Part shown: piece after piece, positions 1-11,077 of the stretch
How positions within the stretch are numbered: position 1 is the first letter of the stretch
Layout: every line of letters begins with the position of its first letter
From: Chara braunii
Taxonomy: Eukaryota; Streptophyta; Charophyceae; Charales; Characeae
Direction of reading: 5' to 3'
NCBI GenBank assembly: GCA_003427395.1
Contig: BFEA01000423.1
Location: 879,842-919,082 of the forward strand
DNA length: 39,241 nt
Position numbers and translations under genes: made by a program
The notes under the pieces: generated by a model
Databases searched by the model: none
What the model saw: the letters and a program-made list of their open reading frames with translations, nothing else
What the model was told of the DNA's origin: nothing

Positions 1-855
1 AGGAGAGAAGGAGAAGATGAAAGTAGGTGGAGGAGGAGAGAAGAAGAAGAAGATGAGAAGAGGAGGAGAGAAGGAGAAGACGAAGTAGGCGGAGGAGGGG
101 GAGGAGAGAAGAAGAAGAAGAGCTGCAGTCTGCCCGCTTCCGCTCCTTTTTTCGGGCAGAAAAAAAAAGAGGAATGGGCGATGGCGGGCAGTGGGATATG
201 GCGGACCGCACAATATGGCTGGCGGATGTGTGAGATGGCGGGCGGTGGGATATGGTGGAAGAGGAGGAGGAAACAGTAGAAGGTCAAGAAAGGAGGAGCA
301 AGAAGAAGAGATGAAAGGAGGAAGAAGAAGAAGAAGACAAGAGGAGGGGAAGAAGAAGACGAGACGAGAGGAGGGGGAGGGGGGGCGGAAGGAGGAGAAG
401 AGGAAAGGAGGAGGAGGAGGATCTGCCAGTTGTGTATGGCAATGGCGAGAAAAGAAAAAAAAAGGTCGATGGAGGAGGAGGAGGAGGAGGGAAGAAAAAG
501 ACGAGAGGAGGAGGAGGAGAGAAGAAGATGTGGAGGAGGAGGAGGAGAAGGAGGAGGAGGAGGAGCGACCGGTTGTGTCTGGCGATGATGAGGAAGGGAA
601 AAAAAAAAAAAAAAAAAAACGCCGATGGAGGAGGAAAGAAGAGAAGACGAAATGAGGAGGAGGAGGAGGAGAGAAGAAGAAGAAGACGAGAGGAGGAGGA
701 AGAGAGAAAAGAAGAACACGAAATGAGGAGGAGGAGGAGGAGAGGAGAAGAAGAAGATGAGAGGAGGAGGAGGAGGAGAGAAAAGAAGAAGACGAAATGA
801 GGAGGAGGAGGAAGAGGAGTGAAGAAGAAGACGAGAGGAGGAGGAGGAGGTCGGC
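1..855. repeat. Polypurine (GGA/GAA) simple-repeat block
   Basis: The plus strand is almost all A and G, built from GGA and GAA triplets. It is broken by short mixed stretches at about 121-250, 420-450 and 565-590, and by a run of about 19 A near 600. A higher-order period of about 72 bases is visible in the last third: the phrase CGAAATGAGG recurs at 648, 719 and 793. The long reading frames here (Arg/Glu/Lys-rich on plus, Ser/Leu-rich on minus) are by-products of the repeat and not genes. Confidence 0.9.
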
Positions 856-867
856 ACCTCGACGACG

Positions 868-1070
868 GGCAGATCGACAACGACGTGACCGCTCGACGAT
901 GGGCGGCGCAATGGGAGCTCCACGCGAGGGGGAGGAGGTCGGCAGGGGCAGCTCGATGACGATGTGCCAGGAGCAGGTCGATGGCGGCGGGCAGGTTGAT
1001 GGTACCGAACAGGTCGATGACGATGGGCGGGTCGATGACGACGGTGGGCTTCGGACTTCGTGGGGGGGGA
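868..1070. repeat. GC-rich degenerate minisatellite
   Basis: Degenerate direct repeats around the phrase GGTCGATGACGATGGGCGG follow the purine block, with spacing of roughly 18-24 bases. No conserved protein was recognised in any frame. Confidence 0.5.
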
Positions 1071-1134
1071 GGACAATCCCCCGTTCGAAATCGAATGCGG
1101 GATCATAGCCCGCCAGAGGGGATGGGACAAGGCC

Positions 1135-1191
1135 TTTTTCGGCGACTGATCCCAGCCTCCGATCTTTGCAGATCCCAGTCGCCGAAAAAAG
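1135..1191. repeat. Perfect 14-base hairpin arms
   Basis: TTTTTCGGCGACTG at 1,135-1,148 and its exact reverse complement at 1,177-1,190 enclose a 28-base loop. The loop ends carry a second short similarity (GATCCCAG twice). It could be a terminator-like or foldback remnant; no gene ends here that would explain it. Confidence 0.6.
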
Positions 1192-1389
1192 TCTGCCCCT
1201 CCCTCCTAGAAAGTCGTACTTTTTTTTTTTCAAGCAATAGGCGGGGGGGGACACGGCGCGAAAAAGGCCTCCCCACCCCCCAAGTGCGAAATTGCGCTGG
1301 GCCAGCCTGGCGCCCGACCGGGAGACCCAACCGGCTGGACTGCCCGGGAGCCCTAAGGCCGGGCAGCCAGTTTTTAACACAGATAATTG

Positions 1390-1596
1390 TCAGATATTAA
1401 TATATTTTAGGAGGGGGAGATGAGGAGAAGAAAAATGTTGGCGAGACGAGATGGAGATGACACTGGTTCAAACTTTTCTATTTCTTCTTTGTTCCTTTCA
1501 AGTGTTATTCCACTCTGTCGTTTTCCATTTCTCGAATTGAGTTATCTTGCATCGTCTCAAAGTTGGAAAGAGCAAGATCATAACTGGTATTAGGGC
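1390..1596 (+). mobile_element. LTR 3' end with initiator-Met-type primer-binding site
   Basis: TGGTATTAGGGC at 1,585-1,596 closely resembles the initiator tRNA-Met complement (TGGTATCAGAGC) used as minus-strand primer site by many plant LTR elements. The sequence before it ends in GATCATAAC, just as at the second such site (22,471). The stretch before that runs GA-rich, then CT-rich, in both places, so I read this as the end of an LTR followed by the start of an internal region. No Gag or Pol follows; the element is a remnant. The LTR start is not resolved. Confidence 0.5.
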
Positions 1597-1874
1597 TTGA
1601 CTGAGTTGGCAACAGGTGACTAAGATGCTATAACCCTGATTCCGAGTTAACTAGGGCAATTAAACTCGGATTTGGGCAGGATTAGTTGCGGTTGGGGTAA
1701 AGAGTGTGTTATCTGCTTCCCGAACAGTAATTCTGAGAGATGGCCGGGCACTAGTACCTTATGCGGCAGTGAGATGGCGTAATGAGGGAGAGATAAAAAG
1801 GGTGGAGGGTACTCTTGCATGAGGAGGAGAGCAGGAGGGACAAGTCAACCACAAAGGCTGCTTCTTCAGTTGGG

Positions 1875-2760
1875 TATTACATGTTGAGCCTGCACACGGG
1901 CCCCATTTTGGGGGCCCGACGGTTTGCTGGGGGCCCCCAGGCCGCATGCCCCTCAGGCGTGCGCCAGGGAGGCCCACAGTCGCACTTAGGGCCGCAGGTT
2001 TCCATTTGAGGCGGCATTCATTCATTTATTTATTCGCTGTCCTACTTTTGTCTGTTCAGGTGTCGTTTTGTCGTTTCGGACTTGCAGTTCGTCCAAACAG
2101 ACTTTCGGTCTGTTCGGACAAAGGCCACGTTTTTGGCCTGGTACGTATGCAAGCAGGCCCGCTCAGGCCAGGTCTACTTTCATCCCGTAGTGGACGCCCC
2201 CTGCTGCATCAGCAGGGAGGGCCTGGACGTCTGGTAGGGACCCAGGCAGGTCGTATTGAGGCAAGGACCAGAGGCACACGGAGACACATCCGCGAGGCCC
2301 AGTGCTACTTATAGCTAGGCCAGGCCACAGCAGACAGACAGTTCGAGTAGCTCACTTCTTGGGCGACACGCTGCTGGAGCAGCGCTACAGCGCTATGCTA
2401 GCGGTAGAGGTAGAGGTGTAGGTAGGGAGTGAGGTGGAGGCCATACCTGCATCAGCGGAGATCCTACCTGGGCGCCATAGCTGGTCTTCACACCAGCGCA
2501 CCTGCAGCACATATGATACACGCGGGGACAGTTAGTACATGGCGGCAGTTACCTGCAGGTGAGATCACGAGGAGGACACCATCTTCTTCTTCTTCTTCTT
2601 CTCTCGCCCTCCATCTCTCCTCCCTCCTTATTCTTCTTCTTCTTCAGAGAGAGAGAGAGAGAGAGGTTACAGGCAGAGGTTACATCGGGTATAAGGCCCA
2701 GGATCTGATTCGACATTTTAACGGCAGAGTCGGGCAGACATTGATTGGACATTCAGCAGG
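1875..2760 (+). mobile_element. LTR-like region, divergent relative of the 29,436 LTR
   Basis: The start (TATTACATG, then CACACGGG, GGCCCGAC and a GGGGGC run) follows the same order of short blocks as the LTRs at 29,436 (+) and 23,605 (-). Further on it shares the same overall plan: palindromic GTTCGG/CCGAAC words, GCGCTACAGCGC-type words, then a TCT microsatellite. Similarity is patchy by eye, so this is a tentative call; neither a right boundary nor a target duplication is visible. Confidence 0.35.
2582..2665. repeat. (TCT)n and (AG)n microsatellites
   Basis: TCT repeats at about 2,582-2,602 and 2,626-2,645 are followed by AG repeats at 2,646-2,665, within the LTR-like region. Confidence 0.9.
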
Positions 2761-5640
2761 GAGACTATTTTTGGACTTCGCTATCGTGATTTTGGTCTTC
2801 TCCCTCACCTCCATCTTCATCTCGCCTCTCCCCCATATCTTCATCCGTGGTATCTCCCCCATGTGCGTGTGCAAGGAGGGACCTTTCTTCCATGTATGTG
2901 GTCCCTCCTCCCTCTCTCACATGTGTGGTGTATGATGGGATGTCGCGTCAGTCTCTGATAGGTCAGGTCATATCTTTGAGTCTTCCGCTGTGCTACATCG
3001 TGCTATTTTCATATGTATCTGGATGTACATTGCTTGTTGATGCTTTGCTTATACTACACTGTCCATTCAAGTCCTTTTCATCACTTTGTGGATCCTTGGC
3101 TCCCCATACATCGCTCGACTGAGCATGCATCAGTTGGGAAGAAGCTGGGAAGCTACTATGACATGCAAGCTACAAAAGATGGTGGCTGCGGGGACTTCCA
3201 TCATCACCATGGGCAGTAGAGGTGACGTGTGGATAGCGGCTAGTAGAGTGTTTTTTGTCAAATGTCGTACGGAACCTGTGGCGGGATTGACTCCTTTGCA
3301 ATATACATACCACGGATTGATTGAATGTCAATCTAATGAGACTTTTGTTTTGATTGCAATACCAAGTCAATCTGTCCTGAAACCTGGGACTCGATAATTC
3401 AAGTGGGAGAATAGACTTGAAAAGTCAACAGCGTTTTGATTCTTTTGACCTCTTGTTCAATTTGTTGACGTTAGACTACTTGCATGGTTTGTTTGCAATT
3501 TGGTGTGCAGCATACAATCAGATCATTTATACATGATTATCCAATCGCTTGCATAATTCAACTCGAACTACTGCTTAATTCATGTTGCTTCAAGTACTTT
3601 TCAAAATTTGCTGCGAAGAGAAGTGATCACTCCTTGAAAAGCACATTTGAAAGAGCGCAAGGTCATCATAGTGATGGCAAGGGGTTTGCAGAGGGGCTCG
3701 TCACAGGGGGCTGAGCCCAAAGAGCAGCAGGCTGCTCGCATACGACGCATAGGCTATTACACTGTGCGACTCTGACGATAGGGCTTAGACCAGCACAATA
3801 TTTGTGCGCTTTGAGAGTGAACCAATACAGCAGGGTCTCAGTGTACCAATACAGCAGGGTCTCAGTGTGCTGATCGCCCCACACTGTGCTGTTCCCGAAG
3901 CGCATGGGATGCCAGAACATTCCCCATACTTTCAAATGCATGGCTGTCAGTAGAACTTTCGAAATGCACTGAGAGGTAGTACCTATATTAGAATTTGCCT
4001 AGGATACCTCTCCAGGCCCCCAGGCAGACTCTGGCTGCCCAGAGTGCCCAGTCAGGCAAGCTCCTGGCAAGGTCCCACGCAGCCTTAGTGCAACATCAAG
4101 AAACTGTTAAGAAAAAAAACTCTGGAGAAAGTTCCGAGAAACATTATTATTGTGGAACCCCAATGCACATCACTTTCGACTGAGGGTCACCTCGGAATTG
4201 CTTATCGAATCTAAAGACAAAATAGAAAAACAGAAAAAACAAAACTAAACCCCATTTTCAACCCCTTCCTCCCTGTAACTGACAACACTGAAAAACAACA
4301 AAGATCCTGGATTTGGGCTGCTTTTGGTCCGTACAGAGGCACCCGACTGACAGAAAAGGAAAGAGTTCTGTACTTTCATGCCCAGTCTGACCACCCCCCA
4401 GGCAAGTTGCAGACCAAGCATCCCAGGTAACCTAGGGCAAGTGCTCACGTGCTCAGTACTTAGAGGAGGAGAAATTCTGGCAGAAAGGATTGCCAGCTGC
4501 CATCTACACAACTGAGAAATAGTGGCAGAAATCAGTATCCCATTGTCAGATGCTAATCACATCGCCGCAATAAGCTTACCAATATACCACAGAAACTGAG
4601 CTTCAGTGCCCTTGTCATGCACGGTGTCCGCATTGCGGACTTACAGACCTCAAAGTAGCGAGCCCGCAAATGTGTTTCCTGTATAATGTTATGTTATAAT
4701 TAACAGCGGCGACATGGCCATCCATGAGACCAGCACAGCATGGAAACGCTTTAGGAGAAGGATAGTTGACATATTCCTAGTTCTGCTGAGTGCCACAAAC
4801 GTGAAGTTGCAGAATTAGATGCGAATGGCTGGTACCATCTTGCCACAGGCAAGCACATCTGTGGCAAGAGCAGGTCATGGGCACAAGCCAGCAAACTCTG
4901 GTAGCCGCAGACCCCACACAATTGTGTGGTCTGAGCAATACAATGCATATGGACAACCTTAATAAAGCTAGAGAAGGGAGCCCTGTCCTGAGAAGGCTTC
5001 AGTACGACTGGGATGAGTACTGCAGAGTGCCAGGTGGACAATGCTTGGGAAAGCATACAGGAAATAGATTGCGCATCAGAATTGGCTGCCTGTATGGGCA
5101 TATGAGGCAAGAATCACGCGCACTGCACAGTCAGAGCAAAGAGTGGTATCATATGTGTGCACGTGAGAATTCATCAACGAATCAACAATGATAAACATCG
5201 GCGAGGAAGCACCACAACTCCCTGCACAGAACAAAGTGGCACACAGCAAACTCCCACACCCCCAGGGATGATCAGACCCACCCAATTTAGGCAACTGCAA
5301 CCCCATTAACAAATCCAGGAGCTAGGTAGTCAGGAAGCAGTCTGCTGTTGGCAGTTCAGGGCCTTTTTCCAGACCATGATTCTGACTTTGTCCAGATGGC
5401 CCTGCCACACCATTCAGAATCCAAAAATCTGACTGGGTGTCAGGCCCAGTCACATACGCCAGAGCAAAGCAGCATGGCAGCATAGCCAACGGTAGGTGAA
5501 CCCCAACCAGTCGGGTTCTGACCAGTCGACTGGTTGGCTGGCGGGGCTCAGCTCCCGAGAAAGCCAGGTAATCCTTTTTTTCCCTTTCTTACATTCATCA
5601 TCCGTCAACCTCTTTCAGATGCATTTCATGAGGCTTGTCT
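2761..5640. other. About 2.9 kb without a recognisable gene
   Basis: No reading frame here shows a recognisable domain, and no tRNA or rRNA pattern was seen. Small items are a 24-base tandem duplication (3,821), an imperfect hairpin with CCACACAATTGTGTGG near 4,910-4,930, and an inverted pair CCAACCAGTCG/CGACTGGTTGG near 5,505-5,535. The right part may belong to the U3/R/U5 of the minus-strand LTR that starts at 6,144. Confidence 0.5.
3821..3868. repeat. Perfect 24-base tandem duplication
   Basis: A 24-base unit beginning ACCAATACAGCAGGG occurs twice head to tail (3,821-3,844 and 3,845-3,868) with no mismatch. Confidence 0.95.
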
Positions 5641-6144
5641 GACTCCACATTCCACTTCTATAGTGTGACGAGGTCGAGGCAGAGCCAAGGCAACGAGGCT
5701 GGGAGAGAGAGGGAGAGAGTGAGAGCACACACACACTCACTCAACTCGACGCAGACTCGACACGACTCGACGGACGCAGACACGAAGTGGCAAAGTCGCA
5801 AAGTCGAAGTCTTGGATTTCCGAACACAATGTCGAGGCAAGTCACACCGAAGCACAAGCACTGAGGCCGCAAAACTGAATGCCCGTACTGGGCTAGGGTC
5901 CGATCTTAAGTATCTGACTCAAGTTCAGTCCGATGGGCAGAAGTGCAATTTGCCCAGGGCAGAACTGAAAATCGAAAGTTTGAAAATGGGCGCCAGAATG
6001 CAGGATGGTGCCAAGTGTCCGGAATCAGAAAAATAAAACAAAGAAAAAAATAAAAATAAGAAAACAAAGAAAAGCAAATGTGTGCAGTGAACTGCGGGTA
6101 GCGTCCCGCGGACCAGGGATCGAGCCCTGGTGTAGTCCGTAACA
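5640..6144 (-). mobile_element. 3' LTR of the minus-strand chromovirus (start at 6,144)
   Basis: Read on the minus strand, TGTTACGGACTAC begins at 6,144 directly after a purine tract. This is the arrangement expected at the start of a 3' LTR, and TGTTACGG is a common gypsy LTR start. Inside it are the stem CCAGGG/CCCTGG near 6,115-6,130 and CA/GA microsatellites near 5,700-5,745. The far end was not located; 5,640 is only a placeholder. Confidence 0.55.
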
Positions 6145-6160
6145 CTATCCCCTCCCTCTA
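6145..6160 (-). other. Polypurine tract
   Basis: On the minus strand TAGAGGGAGGGGATAG lies immediately before the TGTTACGG LTR start. This is the expected plus-strand primer position at the 3' end of an LTR retrotransposon. It lies about 1.1 kb beyond the chromodomain stop, so the element has a long 3' untranslated region. Confidence 0.65.
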
Positions 6161-6360
6161 GAAGGCAACGTCCAGGCTGCAAAAAATCATGAAGCAATGC
6201 TGAAATCTGTGAAGGACGGGACGGGGCCGATCACTGGTTAACAAGTCGAAACGGAAGAGGGGTATAATGTGGGTGGCATGGACTGCGAGAGTAAGAGAGA
6301 ACAGGGTTTGGTACCGGTGAACAGGGTTGTCCTACTGATGAACTAGGGGGGAGTGCAGGG

Positions 6361-6580
6361 AACAGGGTAGTCCTACAAATGAACTAAAGGGACGGCAGGG
6401 AGCAGGGTAGTCCTACTGATGAACTAAGGGGATTGCATGGTTTGCTATAGGTTAAGGGGGAACAGGGTAGTCCTACAAATGAGCTAAAGGGACGGCAGGG
6501 AGCAGGGTAGTCCTACTGATGAACTAAGGGGATTGCATGGTTTGCTATAGGTTAAGGGGGAACAAAGTTCAGGGAACAGG
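6361..6580. repeat. 110-base tandem repeat in the chromovirus 3' untranslated region
   Basis: A unit starting AACAGGGTAGTCCTAC recurs at 6,361 and 6,471 (period 110). The two copies are nearly identical; I saw one difference (GAACTAAAGG against GAGCTAAAGG). Each unit contains two shorter related halves built on CAGGGTAGTCCTAC. Degenerate extra units extend to about 6,300 and 6,650. Confidence 0.9.
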
Positions 6581-7256
6581 GAACTTCTATTGATGTTCTA
6601 CTGGGTAAGGGAAACGGTGTTCAGGAAAACAGGTTATTGCTAATGATGTTCTACAGGGTTGTCAAAGTCGGGAAGGAAAAAAAAATAAAAAAAAATGAAA
6701 ACGGGCTGGTTGTGTCCGAAGAAGCAACATCTCATGTGGGAACAAAGTGTCCGAGTGTCTTGAAAGGAGGTCTGCAGCGGTCTTGATCAGGTTTTGGAGT
6801 AGGTGGTGGAAGCGGTCTTCAGTGGCTGCAACGGGTAGAAGTCCAAGAAGTGTAGCAGTAGTCCACATGTCCAAAGTCCAACTGCTAGGGTGCGTCCGGT
6901 ACATGAACTGCAATGAGGTCTGATCTGGAAGCAGGTAAGTCGCAGACTGATGCAAGTAAGTCTGTGAGTCGGGATGCCGGCCGATGAAACAGCATGGTGG
7001 CCAAACCAGCTGCATAATCTCCATGAACAGTGAGGCAGCAGGCCATCGTCCTCGTGTGCTTGCCATCAGATCCTTTATCGCCGGCGTCACGCAGGTCCAC
7101 AAGCATTGGACAAGAGAGACAAGGTATTGGAGAGGACAGATGGGACAAGGCTAGGCGAGGGTAGGGGCAGATCAGACATCAGGAATCAGGGTCAAGGGGA
7201 GGGTGGCTGGGTTCAAGGGTGTGTGTAGCGCAGGGTTGTGAGGGTTTAGCGGGGGT
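6581..7256. other. Chromovirus 3' untranslated region, no gene seen
   Basis: This stretch lies between the pol stop codon and the tandem repeat. Minus-strand frames of up to 146 codons exist, but none shows a domain I recognise. It is most simply non-coding tail of the retrotransposon. Confidence 0.5.
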
Positions 7257-8130
7257 TTATGCCATAGTTATATAGGTATCTAGGACAGGATTAGCACGAT
7301 CATAGGTGCGGACAAGTTTCATGGCGTTCTTAAGATTAGAGCGAGGTTCCCATGTAGATTCTTCGTCGGGATATCCGGTCCATTTGACTTTGTATTCAGT
7401 GATTGCTTCCGGATGATCAGATACCTGAGTGGTTCGTCGGCCGATAATGGTTTCGACAACGAATTCAGGGCCTGTGGGTAGCATGATTGGTGGAGGTCTA
7501 GGATATGGGCGGTCGGCGAACTGGGGCGGGGATTCATGGTATTCTTTTAGGTACTCAACATGGAAGACTGGGTGGACACGACTCATGTCAGGGGGAAGTT
7601 GGAGTCTGTAGTTGATGGGGGAGGTTTGTTCAATGATGGGGAAGGGACCGAGCCATTTGTTGGAGAGTTTCTTGGACAAGCCGTGTTCGGGTTCAAAGCG
7701 TTTGCCGGAGAGCCAGACTTTGTCCCCTACTTTGAATGACACGTCGCGTCTATGTTTGTTAGTCTTGTTGGCGTGTTGTTCTTGGGTCCGTTCAATGGCT
7801 TCGGAGATTTCTCTCAGGAGTCTGTTCATTGTTGCTACCCATTCATTGAGAGAGGGGCAGGGGGTGGATGGGTTAAGCTGCGAAGGAAGCAAGAAGTCAG
7901 AGGACAAGCGAGGGTGGTAGCCAAGGTCGAGGTAGAATGGAGACATGCCGGTGGAAGGGCAGATGATGTTGTTGTAGGCAATCTCGGCGGCTGTGAGCAA
8001 CTGATCCCAATCGTGTTGGTGTGGATGACAATACTTCCACATGATTCTTTGGAGAGTATCGTTCATCTTCTCTGTTTGGCCATCGGTCTGTAGATGGAAT
8101 GCAAGGCTATACTTTCCAGAATTGTGAGAG
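7257..8130 (-). pseudogene. Chromovirus integrase C-terminal part with chromodomain
   Basis: This is the last part of a Ty3/gypsy Pol. It opens with the end of the integrase core (HLQTDGQTEKMN, carrying the catalytic Glu). The core alpha-helical stretch with AYNN and the GPY/F-type region (KWLGPFPII, then HPVFHVEYLK) follow. It ends with a chromodomain: a VVETIIGRR start, YKVKWTGYPDEESTWEP core and a closing LVRTYDRA. Chromodomains of this class bind modified histones and steer integration into heterochromatin (known for chromoviruses). The frame is open to its stop, but it is joined to the upstream integrase by a frameshift plus a small deletion near 8,120-8,130, where the FWK motif runs straight into the HLQTDG region. 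It is the best-preserved coding piece of this element. Confidence 0.9.
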
Positions 8131-8847
8131 AAAACAAGGATCACGGTCATTGATGATGTTCTCGGGGAGGCCGTGATGGTGAGCAACGTGGTCGAAGAAG
8201 AGTGTGGCGACGTCTTTGGCTCTGTGCGAGGTCATGCAAGGGATCAACTGGGCACGTTTGGTCAAGCGGCAGACAATGACGTAGATGCAATCATGCCCGT
8301 GGTCGGTCTTGGGAAGACCGCACACGAAGTCCATGGAGATGGACTTCCAACGGTGAGTACGGATGGACAATGATTGGAGCTTGCCGGGTTTGGCCTGGTT
8401 CGAGGGATTAACGGCTTGACACGTGGGGCATGAGCGAATGTATGCCTTGACGTCGGCGAGTAGGGAAGGCCAGTAGAAGTAGCGGGAGATGGTGTCGAAA
8501 GTTTTCTGGAAACCGAGATGTCCTGCGGTCTTGGCGTTGTGGTGCTCGGTCAAGAGCTAAGTACGGAGGCCTCGTGCGTCGGGGATGCAAAGTCGGCGAG
8601 TGCCTTTGGTATCGATGTAGAGGAGGTTGTTGTGGAGGGAGTAGTCGGGAACTGGGTCAAGATCGTGGAGCTTGTTGTAAATGGTGGCGAAGTCTAAGCA
8701 GGAGAGATAGCCTTGGGTGTATCGATGATGAAGTGATGGGGGGAGCTGGATATGAGTCATGGCGGCATAGACTTTTTCGGGGGGCTTGTGGTCGGGTCGG
8801 CGAAAGAGGGCATCCGCAACGCGGTTGCTTTCGCCGGGGTATGGCAA
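8107..8847 (-). pseudogene. Chromovirus RNase H tail, integrase zinc-binding and core domains
   Basis: The segment begins with the linker after RNase H (NRVADALFRRPD). It continues with the HHCC zinc-binding domain (the two His are in HHNAKTAGHLG, the two Cys in CPTC) and the first half of the integrase core. The first catalytic Asp lies in SISMDFVCGLP and the second in INDRDPCFLSQFW. A stop codon in the same frame (at 8,554-8,556) separates the linker from the zinc domain, and the core ends in a stop just after FWKV. In an intact element this enzyme joins cDNA ends to host DNA. Here it cannot be made as one chain. Confidence 0.9.
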
Positions 8848-8875
8848 ATCGTGAATATGAACTGGGCAAGGAAGT

Positions 8876-9862
8876 CTAGCCAGCGGGCTTGGCGTGGAGT
8901 AATATCTTCTTGGAGAGGGTGGAGGAGACGATGGTGTTGTCAGTGCGGATGGTGAAGTATTGCCCGTCGAGGTACGGGCGCCAGACTGTGAGGGCGTGAA
9001 TCACAACGAGGAGTTCCTTCTCGTTGGAATTCATCTCCGCGGGAAGGAGCATCTTGCTTGCGAAGGCGATGGGGTATTCGCCAGGTGGAGCCTCGGGGTG
9101 AGTGGGTGAGTCCTTGATGGAGGGGGTCTCGGCGGTGTCGCGGGGGAAATGTTGGGACAGTACAGCTCCAATGGCGAAGTCGAAGGCGTCAATGGTGACA
9201 TAGAAATTGCGAGTGGGGTCGGCGATCTTGAGGACAGGGGCCGTGGTGATGGTTTGCTCGAGTAAGTCGAAAGTGTGTTGGCGGCGATCGTTCCAATGGA
9301 AGGGCTCGTCCTTGCGGGTGAGTTTGTGGCAAGGGTAAGAGATCTCGGAAAAGTTGCGAATGAACGGGCGGTAATAGTTGGCAAGGCCGAGGAAGGAACA
9401 GAGTTGGAGGAGGGTCTTGGGCAGGGGGTACTCGACGAGGGCTGTGACCTTCGAGGGGTCCATACGGATGCCTTCAGCGGAGACAATGTGGCCGAGGTAT
9501 TCGACGCTCGAAGCGGCAAACATACGTTTTTTGAGCTTGGCGTATAATTTTTGCTCTCGGAGGATCGAGAGGACTTGGCGGAGGTGCTGAAGGTGGGACT
9601 CGAAGGTGGGGCTGAAGACAAGGATGTCATCAAGGTAGACGACGACGGAGACTTCGAGGAGGTTGCGAAAGATGTGGTTCATGGTAGATTGGAAGGTGGC
9701 GGGGGCATTGGTGAGTCCGAATGGCATCACGAGGAACTCGTAGTGCCCGAACCGAGAGCGGAAGGCGGTCTTGTGGGTGTCCTCCTCGCAGATACGGATC
9801 TGCTGGAAGCCACTACGAAGGTCAATATGGTGAAGTACTTGGCTCCACGGAGATGATCAAGG
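8876..9862 (-). pseudogene. Chromovirus reverse transcriptase and RNase H
   Basis: From right to left this reads a partial RT palm (HIDLRSGFQQIRI, FGLTNAPATFQ), the catalytic YLDD at 9,626-9,637, and the thumb/connection (VEYLGHIVSAEGI, SFLGLANYYRPFI). The RNase H domain follows (TIDAFDFAIGAVLSQ, NSNEKELLVVIHAL, RTDNTIV). The RNase H Asp is kept, but the usual DASD has become DAFD. A frameshift sits near 9,835-9,845 (between a GAKYF-like piece and HIDLRSG). Everything upstream of it is missing: only about 300 bases separate this point from the Gag zinc knuckle, so the protease and RT fingers are deleted. The frame closes with a stop after HAKPAG. Confidence 0.9.
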
Positions 9863-9970
9863 AGCTCGGAAATAGAAGGTGACAGTGGATGGGTTTGGAA
9901 GAAGGGTAGAGGCGCATGGGGCAGTGGGAGGCGTTTGCGATGCCTGGGAGTCGTCCCGTGGAGGGGGCCG

Positions 9971-11077
9971 TCACCGAAGAAGGGGGAGGCAGTCGAATTG
10001 CCGATGCCAGATCGATGTCCTGGAGACTGTGTTCATGATGAGGAGGGACCCGCGCTTGCCGAGGGCGGTGATGCAGATTGCGGGTCGAGTGGAGGCGGAC
10101 TGGCGGGTGAATTGTGCGGCATTGGGGCAGTTGGTTTGTTGGTGCCCCAATTTGCGACAAAGAAAGCAACCCCCTTCTGCTTGGAGGTAGGTGCGCTCCT
10201 CGAGGAGTTTCTTGACGTAGATGAGGGAGTTCGGGAGTTGTGATCTCTGCACTCCATCCTCATGAATTGGATGAGTTCCTCGGGAGCGAGGGATGAAGAG
10301 TCGAGTGAATCGGAAGATGCGTCGGGGTCAGGTGTGGTGAACTCGTCTGAGGAAGTGATGGAGGTGGTGTCTTCAAGGGTGATGTGGTGGAAAAAGCGGG
10401 TGCGGGAGGGGGCGGGTGCAGGAGGGGGCGGGCACGGGCTGGTGGTGCGGGTGGAGGAGTCGATTGTGGTGAAGCATGCGAGAGAGGAGGTCAGCAAGGG
10501 GCGTGTCGGGTTTGTGGGTGAGGGCGGTTGCAAGGTCGTTGTGGCATACTCATTTGATGCGGGAGATGAATGCAAGTTGAGAATGATGGTGGTGGGGAGG
10601 TGGTGGCGGAGGGAGCGAACGTATTGGACGAAGCGGTCCGTGGGACCGGTCTGGCGGAGGTGGCAAAATTGTTCAAGGTAGTCATCAATGGTTTTCTGGG
10701 GGCGGAAGGTGGCAGTGAGAAGGTTGGCCCATTGGAGGAAGGAGTGATGTGGTCCTCCGGAGGCTCGGCGGTTGTGGACTTCAGCCATCCACCGTTTGGC
10801 GACATTGCCGAGGCGGCGGGAGGTGGCAATGGGGAGCCAGTGGGCAAGGTGCATGTGGTGGAGGTGGAAAGAATCTGGAGCTGGGTTAGGAAGAGGAAAA
10901 CGTCCTCGCGGGGGAGGGACATGATGTCGACGGACCGAAAGGAACGGGGGATTTCCCTGTCGCGGGGAATGATCCGAGCGAGGGTGTTGAAGCTGAGGTT
11001 ATCGGGGGTGGTGTCGTGGCAGGTGTAGTCGAGTTGGTTGTTGTCCTCAAGGAGTACTTGGGGGGGAGTTGTGACAT
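9971..11077 (-). pseudogene. Chromovirus Gag with zinc knuckle
   Basis: A probable start ATG (MSQLPPKYSL) is at 11,077. The N-terminal part then changes frame at least twice. The capsid-like region is recognisable in WLPIATSRRLGNVAKRW, then LLTATFRP, DYLEQFCHLRQTGP and VQYVRSLRHHLP, as in the retrotransposon Gag family. A Ser/Pro/Thr-rich linker follows. The zinc knuckle CFLCRKLGHQQTNC (C-X2-C-X4-H-X4-C) lies at 10,127-10,168. Gag packages element RNA; this copy is frameshifted and cannot be expressed whole. Its 5' LTR and leader are absent: LINE sequence begins within about 30 bases upstream of the ATG. Confidence 0.8.

Noticed and set aside
191-1108. Long Arg/Glu/Lys-rich (plus) and Ser/Leu-rich (minus) reading frames
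   Set aside because: They are produced by the GGA/GAA simple repeat, are open in several frames at once, and show no domain.
3821-3868. CRISPR-like repeat
   Set aside because: Only two head-to-tail copies without spacers, in what appears to be a eukaryotic nuclear sequence.
4751-5312. Overlapping frames of 80-120 codons on both strands
   Set aside because: No recognised domains, no start or splice context, and both strands equally open; likely chance.
6108-6135. tRNA T-arm-like stem CCAGGG-ATCGAG-CCCTGG
   Set aside because: No other tRNA parts around it. It lies at the start of a minus-strand LTR, and stems of this kind are common there.
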